Assembly: GCF_001273755.1 (NCBI RefSeq)
Contig: NZ_LGYA01000005.1
Location: 376,712 to 440,711, forward strand
DNA length: 64,000 bases
Reading direction: 5' to 3'
DNA from: Peribacillus butanolivorans
GTDB lineage: Bacteria > Bacillota > Bacilli > Bacillales > DSM-1321
Part shown: positions 43,038 to 50,905 of the stretch, piece after piece
How positions within the stretch are numbered: the first letter of the stretch is position 1
How the letters are laid out: each line of letters opens with the position of its first letter
Position numbers and translations under genes: made by a program
Notes under the pieces: generated by a model
What the model was told of the DNA's origin: nothing
Databases searched by the model: none
Seen by the model: only the letters and a program-made list of their open reading frames with translations

Positions 43038-43047
43038 CGTTTATGAC
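43011..43047 (+). promoter_or_regulatory. Candidate DesR operator
   Basis: A perfect palindrome ATGACA-TT-TGTCAT (43011-43024) is followed by a related ATTGAC...TATGAC (43033-43047). It lies just upstream of a weak -35 (TTCAGA, 43048-43053) and TATACT (43071-43076). This fits DesR binding to tandem sites to activate des on cooling. The assignment rests on position and pattern. Confidence 0.55.
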
Positions 43048-43076
43048 TTCAGAAGATCGGTGATTATTCCTATACT
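43048..43076 (+). promoter_or_regulatory. Promoter of des
   Basis: TTCAGA (43048-43053), 17-bp spacer, TATACT (43071-43076). The poor -35 is as expected for an activator-dependent promoter. Confidence 0.55.
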
Positions 43077-43203
43077 TAAGAAGAGAAAGATAGTTCGTTA
43101 AATTTAACGGGCCAAGGCGTAAATTATAGTTGCTTTAAAATGTAAGCTTACCAATCCAATTAAACACTCCACGTTTCTATATAATATTTATTAGGAGGAA
43201 GTT

Positions 43204-44256
43204 ATGAGTAACCATAATCAAAAACAATTGAGAAAAGATGTTGCCCCTTTTGAAATGTCCAATACTAAATCGAGTGTGAAACAACTTTTAAATACATTTC
43301 CACCCTTTTTTCTATTATGGTTCTTAGCCTATCAGAGCTTATCGATCTCATATTGGCTGACCCTTGCATTTAGCGTTCTGGCTTCAGGGTTTGTGGTCAG
43401 GATTTTCATTATTTTTCATGATTGCTGTCATCAATCGTTTTTCAAAAGTAGGAAAGCGAATAATATCCTGGGTACAATCAGCGGAATCGTCACATTATTT
43501 CCGTATGAACAATGGAAGCATAGTCATTCCATACATCATGCAACCAGCAGTAATTTAAACAAACGCGGTACCGGCGATATTTGGGTCATGACCGTTGATG
43601 AATATGTAGCCGCTTCATTCTGGGGACGTCTAGCTTATCGTTTATATAGAAATCCGATCGTCATGTTTGGTTTAGGACCATTTTATCTATTCCTTGTGTC
43701 GAATCGTTTGAATACAAAAGGCGCTAGAAAGAAAGAACGTCTGAATACGTATCTGACAAATGCTTCTATTTTGGTGATTTATGGTCTTTTATGCTTGGCT
43801 ATCGGTTGGCAGGCATTCTTGATGATCCAAGTACCGCTTCTTTTTGTAACGGGATCACTGGGCATCTGGCTGTTCTATGTACAGCATCAGTTTGAAGATT
43901 CTTATTTCGAAGAGGAATCAGAATGGGATTACGTGAAGGCTGCCATTGATGGAAGTTCTTATTATAAGCTTCCAAAGATTTTACAATGGGTAACTGGAAA
44001 TATCGGTTTCCACCACGTGCATCATCTTAGTCCAAGAGTGCCAAACTATAATCTGGAAAAAGTCCATGATTCCACTCTTCCTTTGCAACAGGCAACGACA
44101 ATCACTCTTGGTTCAAGCTTAAAATCGCTTCGCTTCCGCCTTTATGATAGCGAAAACAAAACGTTTGTAAGTTTTAAAGAGATTAAGCACCGTCTAAGCG
44201 ATACAAAATCAAAGGTAGGAATCAATAATAAACGTCCAAGTCTTCAAGAAAAATAA
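43204..44256 (+). CDS. des: Acyl-lipid desaturase (Des, delta-5 type)
   Basis: A membrane di-iron enzyme that puts a cis double bond into phospholipid acyl chains to keep membranes fluid in the cold. The 350 residues carry the three His boxes: HDCCH at 72-76, HSHSIHH at 106-112 and HHVHH in the C-terminal part (IGFHHVHHLSPRVPNY). Hydrophobic stretches provide about 4-6 membrane helices. desK and desR follow, the same thermosensor operon arrangement as in B. subtilis. Confidence 0.95.
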   Translation: MSNHNQKQLRKDVAPFEMSNTKSSVKQLLNTFPPFFLLWFLAYQSLSISYWLTLAFSVLASGFVVRIFIIFHDCCHQSFFKSRKANNILGTISGIVTLFPYEQWKHSHSIHHATSSNLNKRGTGDIWVMTVDEYVAASFWGRLAYRLYRNPIVMFGLGPFYLFLVSNRLNTKGARKKERLNTYLTNASILVIYGLLCLAIGWQAFLMIQVPLLFVTGSLGIWLFYVQHQFEDSYFEEESEWDYVKAAIDGSSYYKLPKILQWVTGNIGFHHVHHLSPRVPNYNLEKVHDSTLPLQQATTITLGSSLKSLRFRLYDSENKTFVSFKEIKHRLSDTKSKVGINNKRPSLQEK

Positions 44257-44266
44257 ATAGTTTATT

Positions 44267-44301
44267 AAAAAACCATTCAATTTCCATTGGATGGTTTTTT
44301 G
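44267..44301 (+). terminator. Terminator after des
   Basis: AAAAAACCATTCAA pairs with TTGGATGGTTTTTT (one G-T). desK starts 50 bp later, so it may have its own start or depend on read-through. Confidence 0.8.
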
Positions 44302-44350
44302 ATAAAACTCCGTAGTATATACTAGGAGTAAAAGAAAAAGAGGCAGCGCC

Positions 44351-45472
44351 ATGCAAAGTTGGTATCATATCTTTCCGAAGAACACAGGGCTAAGCCCATA
44401 TGTCTGGATCATTTTTTGTATCCTCCCTTTTTATTTCATTTTCAAATCTTCATCTATGTTGGAGATTGTTTTTGGAATCGTCATGATCATTTTGTTTTTC
44501 ATTTCATATGGCCTTTCATTCGTTTCAAAGGGATGGCCCGTATACGTTTGGACTGCGATACAAATAGTCATATCCATATCCATGACCATATTTTTCAGCT
44601 ACATTTACTTTTCACTTTTTTTAGCATTTTTTATTGGGAATGTTCAAAATAAGGTTGGTTTTTTCGTATTATATTCGATTCAGTTATTAGCTACCATCGT
44701 TTCCGTCAATATTGGGTTCATCATGAAAGATCCTACCTTCTTTTCGCAATTTCCCTTTATGCTCATTTGTGTAGTAGGCGTGATTCTTCTCCCATTCAAC
44801 ACATATAATCGGAATAAACGGGATAGGCTGGAAGAACAACTGGAAGATGCACATAAAAGAATATCCGAACTTGGCAAAATGGAAGAACGTCAGCGGATTG
44901 CTCGTGATTTACATGATACTCTTGGACAAAAACTTTCTTTGATTGGCTTGAAAAGTGACCTTGCTGGGAAATTGATTGATTTAAACCCGGATTCGGCTAA
45001 GAAGGAAATCAAGGATATCCGCCAAACGGCGAGGACGGCACTCAAAGAAGTACGGGAAATGGTGTCGGAAATGCGTGGGGCTAAGCTAAGCGATGAAATA
45101 ATCCGGGTCAAGCAAATTTTGAAAGCGGCAGAGATAGAATTCAAATTGGAGGGCACCACAGAATTGCAAGATACCCCATTGCTTGTTGAAACGGTATTAA
45201 GCATGTGCTTGAAAGAGGCTGTGACCAATATAGTCAAACATAGCCGTGCCGACTGCTGTAATATCGTTATAGAAGAATTAAAGACAGGAGTGACGATCAA
45301 AGTCCAAGATAATGGAGTGGGGCTTTCACACAAATCAGAGTTTTTTAAAGGCAATGGACTTCAAGGAATGAAAGAAAGGCTTGAATTCGTTAACGGCAGC
45401 CTAGATATTAAATCAACTGAAGGAACTACACTTTACATTAGGGTTCCGAATGCTATAAAAAATAATGAATAG
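44351..45472 (+). CDS. desK: Membrane-thickness sensor histidine kinase DesK
   Basis: A 373-residue kinase with five N-terminal membrane helices (to about 150), the known temperature sensor of the DesK system. A coiled coil follows (RDRLEEQLEDAHKRISELGKM). The phospho-acceptor is His188 (RDLHDTLGQKL), the number in B. subtilis DesK, followed by an HATPase domain (EAVTNIVKHS; NGLQGMKERLE). It phosphorylates DesR when membranes become ordered. Its last codons lie directly before desR. Confidence 0.95.
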   Translation: MQSWYHIFPKNTGLSPYVWIIFCILPFYFIFKSSSMLEIVFGIVMIILFFISYGLSFVSKGWPVYVWTAIQIVISISMTIFFSYIYFSLFLAFFIGNVQNKVGFFVLYSIQLLATIVSVNIGFIMKDPTFFSQFPFMLICVVGVILLPFNTYNRNKRDRLEEQLEDAHKRISELGKMEERQRIARDLHDTLGQKLSLIGLKSDLAGKLIDLNPDSAKKEIKDIRQTARTALKEVREMVSEMRGAKLSDEIIRVKQILKAAEIEFKLEGTTELQDTPLLVETVLSMCLKEAVTNIVKHSRADCCNIVIEELKTGVTIKVQDNGVGLSHKSEFFKGNGLQGMKERLEFVNGSLDIKSTEGTTLYIRVPNAIKNNE

Positions 45473-45484
45473 GTGGGATTAACT

Positions 45485-46093
45485 TTGATTCGAATCGTTA
45501 TTGCTGAAGACCAGCGGATGCTGCTTGGTGCGCTAGGTTCTATCCTTGATTTAGAAGAGGATATGGAAGTTGTCGGAAAAGCAAGCAATGGGGAAGAAGC
45601 AATGAATCTCGTCAATCGTTTAAAGCCAGATATCTGCATTACGGATATTGAAATGCCCGTTAAAACAGGCCTCGATGTAGCAGAAGAGATTAAGAGTCAG
45701 GGCCACCAATGCAAAGTCATCATTTTAACAACTTTTGCACGTCCTGGATATTTTGAAAGAGCCAGAAAGGCAGAAGTAGGTGGATATCTACTGAAGGATA
45801 GTCCAAGTGAGGAATTGGCAAACTCAATTAGAGTCATCATGGATGGTCGGCGCATATATGCTCCGGAGCTGGTGGATATGGCTTTTGAGGAAGAAAACCC
45901 GTTGACTGAACGAGAGAGTCAAGTGCTCAAATTGATTGCAGATGGTAAGAATACTAAGGAAATTGCCAGCCAGCTTTATCTAACTAATGGAACGGTTCGT
46001 AATTATATTTCGGTCATTCTCGATAAATTGGATGTAAGCAATCGCGTTGAAGCGATAGTAAGATTCAAGGAAAAGGGTTGGTCAAAAGATTGA
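45485..46093 (+). CDS. desR: Response regulator DesR (NarL family)
   Basis: A 202-residue regulator with phospho-acceptor Asp54 (CITDIEMPVKTGL) and conserved ILTTFARPGYFERA, and a LuxR-type helix-turn-helix (LTERESQVLKLIADGKNTKEIASQLYLTNGTVRNYI). The start is TTG 45485, with AGGTGGGAT upstream; the GTG at 45473 overlaps that site. It is expected to activate des from the site at 43011. Confidence 0.95.
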   Translation: MIRIVIAEDQRMLLGALGSILDLEEDMEVVGKASNGEEAMNLVNRLKPDICITDIEMPVKTGLDVAEEIKSQGHQCKVIILTTFARPGYFERARKAEVGGYLLKDSPSEELANSIRVIMDGRRIYAPELVDMAFEEENPLTERESQVLKLIADGKNTKEIASQLYLTNGTVRNYISVILDKLDVSNRVEAIVRFKEKGWSKD

Positions 46094-46237
46094 TTTAGGG
46101 TTTGCCGAAGAGGTAGATCCTTTTTGGCACGATGACTGACGGTTCCGCAAATTATAAAGAATCAAAAAAACATATGGTTGGGGTTAGGATATGATATATT
46201 AATTTTTATTCATAAGTATTGGAGGGAGATGACCATT

Positions 46238-46759
46238 ATGCAAAAAGCTACATTTGCTGGAGGCTGTTTTTGGTGCATGGTGACACCATTTGAAGAACAA
46301 CCCGGCATTGGAGGAATCGTATCCGGTTATACAGGAGGACACGTTGAAAACCCAACTTACGAGGAAGTGAAGACGGGAACTTCGGGCCATTATGAAGTCG
46401 TTGAAATTACTTTCGATCCTATGTTATTTCCTTATGAAAGACTGCTGGAATTGTATTGGCAGCAGATTGACCCAACCGACGATGGCGGTCAATTCCATGA
46501 CAGAGGAAGCCAGTATCGCACGGCTATCTTCTATCATAATGAAACTCAAAAACAATTAGCTATTGAAACTAAGGAACAGGTAGCAGCTAGCGGTAAGTTC
46601 AAGAAACCTATAGTAACGGAAATCCTGCAGGCCCAAACCTTTTATCCGGCTGAAGAATATCATCAAGGCTATCATAAGAAAAACAAAGATGAGTACAAAG
46701 CGGACCGTGCGAAATCAGGACGCGATGAATTCATTGATCAACATTGGATTGGTAAATAA
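46238..46759 (+). CDS. msrA: Peptide methionine-S-sulfoxide reductase MsrA
   Basis: Repairs oxidised methionine (S-sulfoxide) in proteins. The 173 residues begin with the catalytic GCFWC motif (residues 8-12) and keep GYTGGH, the QIDPTDDGGQFHDRGSQYRTAIF core and a QTFYPAEEYHQ run. ATG 46238 is 9 bases from GGAGGGAG; ATG 46229 is too close. It stands alone and its terminator follows. No msrB lies next to it. Confidence 0.96.
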   Translation: MQKATFAGGCFWCMVTPFEEQPGIGGIVSGYTGGHVENPTYEEVKTGTSGHYEVVEITFDPMLFPYERLLELYWQQIDPTDDGGQFHDRGSQYRTAIFYHNETQKQLAIETKEQVAASGKFKKPIVTEILQAQTFYPAEEYHQGYHKKNKDEYKADRAKSGRDEFIDQHWIGK

Positions 46760-46768
46760 AAGAACAAA

Positions 46769-46806
46769 AGAACCGGATGTGTATTCACATCCGGTTCTTT
46801 TTCAAT
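46769..46806 (+). terminator. Terminator after msrA
   Basis: AAGAACCGGATGTG pairs with CACATCCGGTTCTT around TATT and T residues follow. Confidence 0.9.
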
Positions 46807-47157
46807 TTTTACTCTTTCTTCATGTAAGTATATTCGTTGTTAATAAGGGTGATCCAACAGAATTTCTAAAGATTCTTCTTTATCGGTAGTATATGGGACA
46901 GTTGGTGCGAAAAAATGACATAGAGCATAAGGTAGTGGATTGCTGGGAATCCGCCCCCTATTAATTAAAGTTCTACAGTATCGATAGTTAAGGAACATAA
47001 AACAGGGAAGTCACCTCTCTTTAATCTGTAAAGATAGAAGCAGGGATTTTTTTTCTCTATAAAATTGTTTTTGTCATACGATTTAACGAGAAGGGTTCAA
47101 TTTCTCATGATATTTTCATTTTTCTTCAGTACACTAAGGGGTAGGTGGTGTTAAATA
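46807..47157. other. Gap upstream of the OmpR-type regulator
   Basis: No gene is supported. A 23-codon frame from ATG 46892 (MGQLVRKNDIEHKVVD...) has no clear ribosome site. TACACT near 47131 could be a -10 for the two-component operon, with a TTTTCA-like -35. Confidence 0.4.
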
Positions 47158-47853
47158 ATGAATAAAAGAATTTTAATTATAGAAGATGAAGAAAAAATCG
47201 CGAGGGTCATACAGCTGGAACTGAACCATGAGGGTTATCAAACTGAATCGGCTTTTACCGGAAAAACAGGTCTGGAAAGGGCTGAAGCTGAAGAGTGGGA
47301 TTTAATCTTATTAGATGTGATGCTACCCGAGTTGAATGGCATAGAAGTACTTAGGCGTTTTAGAAAAAAGAATGGTCACACACCAGTCATCCTCTTAACA
47401 GCCAGGGATGCTATACCTGATAAGGTGAACGGCCTGGACCATGGTGCAAATGATTATGTAACGAAACCATTTGAAATAGAAGAACTACTTGCCCGGATTC
47501 GTGCTTGTTTTCGGATGAATGTACGGGGGAGCCAATCAGAAGGAAAAGCGGATGACCTTAAGGTCCATGATCTGCAATTGAACCTTGGTACAAGGGACAT
47601 TCTGAGGCAAGGCAAAAGGATCGAGCTGACTTCCCGCGAGTTCGACTTGCTAGTTTATCTTTTGCAAAATAAAAATCAAGTACTGTCGAGAGACCAAATC
47701 CTGACCCATGTATGGGGGTATGATTTTGTAGGGGATACGAATGTGGTTGATGTGTATATTCGTTATTTACGTAAAAAAATTGATTATCCTTTTGATTTGC
47801 AGCTCATACATACCTATCGAGGGGTAGGATATAGCTTGAAGGAGCCAGTATGA
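47158..47853 (+). CDS. OmpR/PhoB-family response regulator
   Basis: A 231-residue regulator with the acidic triad EDEE (9-12), phospho-acceptor Asp53 (LLDVMLPELNG), Lys in VTKPF, and a C-terminal winged helix (ELTSREFDLLVYLLQNKNQVLSRDQILTHVWG). The kinase gene overlaps by 4 bp and a PepSY protein follows, the arrangement of B. subtilis ykoGH with ykoI/ykoJ. The signal is not known. Confidence 0.93.
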   Translation: MNKRILIIEDEEKIARVIQLELNHEGYQTESAFTGKTGLERAEAEEWDLILLDVMLPELNGIEVLRRFRKKNGHTPVILLTARDAIPDKVNGLDHGANDYVTKPFEIEELLARIRACFRMNVRGSQSEGKADDLKVHDLQLNLGTRDILRQGKRIELTSREFDLLVYLLQNKNQVLSRDQILTHVWGYDFVGDTNVVDVYIRYLRKKIDYPFDLQLIHTYRGVGYSLKEPV

Positions 47854-49205
47854 AGATCCGGACGAAAATCCAATGGTATTCTAGTCTTTTTTTAAGCCTC
47901 ATGCTGGTAGTGCTGAGTATCATCGTTTTAACCGCCTTTCTTTGGATTTCCGTTGAGAGGGAACAGGATATGCTTGAAAATCAGGCTTCGTTAATCGAAG
48001 AAAATGTCCAGGCGAAGGATCTATTCTCCGGCAATTCTAGCTTGGTAGAGCCATATACCCCAGACGATGGAATGGTACGGGTATTTAACACCGAAAGAAG
48101 CTTGGTCAACATATTTACTGATGAAGAGGACCTCCAGGGGCTTATAATAAAATCCGTTAACGAGAAGGGATATGATTTTACCAAAGTCGACGGAGAGTAT
48201 GTGTTAACCTACCGCTATCCTTATCCGGAAGAAGGTAAGCCGCTTGGAATGATTGAGGTCACCCAGGCACAGGACACCCTTCTTGATAATTTATCAACAC
48301 TTGCACTTGTGCTTGCTGGTTCATCCCTTTTTGTCATTCTTTTATCCATTTTTGCTGGCAAGTGGTTGGCAAATCTAATTCTTAAACCAATATCCATCAT
48401 GAGCGGGACAATGATGGATATTGAGGAAAGTGGAGAATTCAAACGGATTCCGCTATCGGATCAATCAAAGGACGAACTACAGGTAATGGGAGTTTCATTC
48501 AACAGGATGATAGAAAGGCTAGAACGGAATTATAACCAACAGCAGCAATTCCTTTCAGATGCTTCACATGAGTTGAAAACACCGATTACGGTTATTGAAA
48601 GCTATTCCTCACTATTGAAACGCTGGGGAATGAAGGATGCAGCGATTCAGGAAGAGGCTGTGGAAGCGATCCATCATGAAGCCATCCGGATGAAAAAGTT
48701 GACGGAACATCTTCTACAGGCGGCTTCCCAATCGGAACCTTCAGTCGATATGGAGGAAAAAATCGAACTTATTTCATTTTGTGAACAGATTGCCCAAACG
48801 TTTAGACGGACTGGGAATCGTGAAATAAATATACAATCCGAGTTTAAGGAAATATATGCAATGATCATTTCCAGTAAGCTTGAACAGGTGTTGGTCATCC
48901 TATTGGACAATGCCATGAAATACAGTGAATCGGGTATAAAAATCTTGATTAATCAGCAGGGAAATGAAGTTTTTATTGGAGTGAAAGATCAAGGTGTAGG
49001 CATATCACCAGAACATCTGTTACATGTATTTGAACGTTTCTATCGTGTGGATTCATCGAGAGCAAGGAAAACGGGAGGCAATGGACTCGGTCTTTCCATT
49101 GCTCGATCAATTGTTGAGTCATTCGGCGGCAAATTGGAAATTCAAAGCGAAGTGGGGGAAGGAACGTCGGTGACGATTATTCTTTCTCATCAAATTCTAA
49201 TCTAG
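47850..49205 (+). CDS. Sensor histidine kinase (HisKA family)
   Basis: A 451-residue kinase with helices at about 11-33 and 150-170 around an extracellular loop of about 115 residues, a HAMP domain (KPISIMSGTMMDIEESGEF), phospho-acceptor His240 (FLSDASHELKTPITVI), and HATPase motifs (LDNAMKYSE; GVGISPEHLLHVFERFYR; GGNGLGLSIAR). It overlaps the regulator by ATGA. It resembles YkoH by arrangement. Confidence 0.93.
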   Translation: MKIRTKIQWYSSLFLSLMLVVLSIIVLTAFLWISVEREQDMLENQASLIEENVQAKDLFSGNSSLVEPYTPDDGMVRVFNTERSLVNIFTDEEDLQGLIIKSVNEKGYDFTKVDGEYVLTYRYPYPEEGKPLGMIEVTQAQDTLLDNLSTLALVLAGSSLFVILLSIFAGKWLANLILKPISIMSGTMMDIEESGEFKRIPLSDQSKDELQVMGVSFNRMIERLERNYNQQQQFLSDASHELKTPITVIESYSSLLKRWGMKDAAIQEEAVEAIHHEAIRMKKLTEHLLQAASQSEPSVDMEEKIELISFCEQIAQTFRRTGNREINIQSEFKEIYAMIISSKLEQVLVILLDNAMKYSESGIKILINQQGNEVFIGVKDQGVGISPEHLLHVFERFYRVDSSRARKTGGNGLGLSIARSIVESFGGKLEIQSEVGEGTSVTIILSHQILI

Positions 49206-49270
49206 CGTTCATGTTCGTTTCATGAAGGATTGTTATTCTTAAGGTAACAAATTAAAGGAGGAATTCATTC

Positions 49271-49819
49271 ATGAAAAAGCAGTGGAGCACGATAAAACAA
49301 GGTATCATCCAAAGGAAAAAGGTAATAATGACGGTGTCCATAGCCTCCGTATTGCTTTTCGGTGGTGCTGCCGGAACGGCCGTATATGCAGTCAATAAGG
49401 GTGCGCTATCTGAAGACGAGGCTGTCAAAATGATTTCAGAAAAACTAGGTGGGGAAGTTACTCAATTTGAAAAAGATTGGGACCAGCCGATGACCTATGA
49501 GATGACCGTTAAAACGGAAGAAGGCTATCAAGACGTAGATGTGGATGCTGAAAAAGGAGAGATCCTTTCTCAGGAGATGGAAGACGATGATGATGAGGAT
49601 ATGAGCACTCAAAAAGCGGTGGAAACTGCAAAAATCAGTATGGATCAAGCTGAAAAGATTGCTTTGAAAAAGGTGGATGGCCAAATTGCGGATGTAGAGC
49701 TGGATTCTGAGAATGGCATCCTTGTATACGAACTGGAGATAAACCAAGGACAAAAGGAATATGACGTAGTAGTTGATGCTACTACGGGGAAAGTATTAAA
49801 AACCGAATTGGATGATTAA
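49271..49819 (+). CDS. PepSY-domain membrane-anchored protein
   Basis: A 182-residue protein with one N-terminal helix (about 19-38) and two PepSY domains outside the membrane (about 45-95 and 118-180). Both contain the typical 'EAVKMISEKLGGEV' and 'QAEKIALKKVDGQI' helices and end in DA(E/T)(K/T)G(E/K). A strongly acidic stretch EDDDDED separates them. PepSY proteins are thought to inhibit proteases or sense the envelope. It lies after the two-component pair with its own AAAGGAGG site and is a likely target or partner. Confidence 0.88.
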   Translation: MKKQWSTIKQGIIQRKKVIMTVSIASVLLFGGAAGTAVYAVNKGALSEDEAVKMISEKLGGEVTQFEKDWDQPMTYEMTVKTEEGYQDVDVDAEKGEILSQEMEDDDDEDMSTQKAVETAKISMDQAEKIALKKVDGQIADVELDSENGILVYELEINQGQKEYDVVVDATTGKVLKTELDD

Positions 49820-49895
49820 TCGAATATCAAGACCAAAAGTTGTTTCGATTACGTAACATTTATTGTTCATAACCTTGCTGAAATGATTATCAAAG

Positions 49896-49936
49896 ACTAA
49901 AAAGGATTTGCCATGGGGCAGATCCTTTTTTTTTTT
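49896..49936 (+). terminator. Terminator after the PepSY gene
   Basis: AAAAAGGATTTGCC pairs with GGCAGATCCTTTTT (one mismatch) and a run of T residues follows. Confidence 0.85.
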
Positions 49937-50115
49937 AGTAATCTAAATACTTACAAAATCCATTAAAAGAATAGTTGATACAGTATCTGGTCAGTCATAT
50001 TAGTTTTTTTCTTATAAATGAACAATGGCAATATCCGTTTCGAAATTAAGAAGGAATTAAAGGGTTCCTCCAGAATAAGGGACATAAAGATCTTTATCCA
50101 ATAGGGGGAATGAGA

Positions 50116-50598
50116 GTGAAGAATTTAGAAGCGGCGCTATCGTTACGGTGTAAGAAAGAGTTTGAGAAATCAAATCAACTTTTAATGGAACTCGCAAAGC
50201 AAAATCCCGAGGATGCTGTAATTCAGTATCAATGTGCCTGGAGTTTGGATATTCTTGGGCTTGAGTCACAGGCTGTGCCCTATTATGAAACAGCGCTCAC
50301 ATTGGGTTTATCAGAGGAGGATGCAAAAGGTGCATATTTAGGGTTGGGGAGTACATATCGTACCATTGGAGAATATGAGAAATCAAAACGAACATTAGAA
50401 ACAGGGCTGAGCAAGTTTCCTGAGGACAAGGCTTTAATAGTATTTAGAGCAATGGCATTCTATAATTTAGGACATCATAATTTGGCAATGGAATCTCTAC
50501 TGAAAATTATTGCGGAAACTTCTAAGGATCATGCAATCCAGTCATATGCAAAGGCAATAGAATTCTATAGCGATAAACTTGATACAGTTTGGAAGTGA
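50116..50598 (+). CDS. Tetratricopeptide repeat protein
   Basis: A 160-residue protein of repeated helix pairs (for example AVIQYQCAWSLDILGLESQAVPYYETAL and KGAYLGLGSTYRTIGEYEKSKRTLETGL) matching the small TPR_5-type proteins of bacilli. No catalytic motif or signal peptide. GTG 50116 is 7 bases from AGGGGG; ATG 50110 lies on that site. The role is unknown. A DnaA-box cluster follows it. Confidence 0.85.
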   Translation: MKNLEAALSLRCKKEFEKSNQLLMELAKQNPEDAVIQYQCAWSLDILGLESQAVPYYETALTLGLSEEDAKGAYLGLGSTYRTIGEYEKSKRTLETGLSKFPEDKALIVFRAMAFYNLGHHNLAMESLLKIIAETSKDHAIQSYAKAIEFYSDKLDTVWK

Positions 50599-50631
50599 AA
50601 AATAATAAAACAGTGAGGATTCATCCCCAAA

Positions 50632-50856
50632 TTATCCACAAAACCTTAAGAAGACAAGTAATCTAGAACTTTTGTGCATACTTTCGGACAAATAAATGGG
50701 CAAAATACATAAGAATGAATGTTACTCACAGCAATTGTGGATAATAATTTGTTTATAAAATGCTTCGGGTCAATTTATTGGATAATTATATGTGGATAAC
50801 CTTAAAATGTGGATAACTGTACTTTTATGTGCCACCCTTTTCCACAGGTAATCCAC
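50632..50856. promoter_or_regulatory. Cluster of DnaA boxes
   Basis: Four perfect 9-mers TTATCCACA occur in a gap of about 300 bp: 50632-50640 on the plus strand, and 50736-50744, 50791-50799 and 50808-50816 on the minus strand. Two copies with one mismatch lie at 50838-50846 and 50848-50856. No gene occupies the gap (50599-50901). Confidence 0.8.
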
Positions 50857-50878
50857 ATATTCATCTTTTTATGACGAA

Positions 50879-50905
50879 AAAAGCGCCGACACACACAGCG
50901 CTTAA
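50879..50905 (-). terminator. Terminator overlapping the sqhC stop
   Basis: AAGCGC pairs with GCGCTT around an 11-base loop; on the minus strand TTTT follows. The stem includes the sqhC stop codon. Confidence 0.6.

Noticed and set aside
50599..50901. Chromosomal replication origin
   Set aside because: DnaA boxes are present, but there is no dnaA/dnaN neighbourhood and I did not see a clear AT-rich unwinding region with a DnaA-trio; a binding cluster is more likely.
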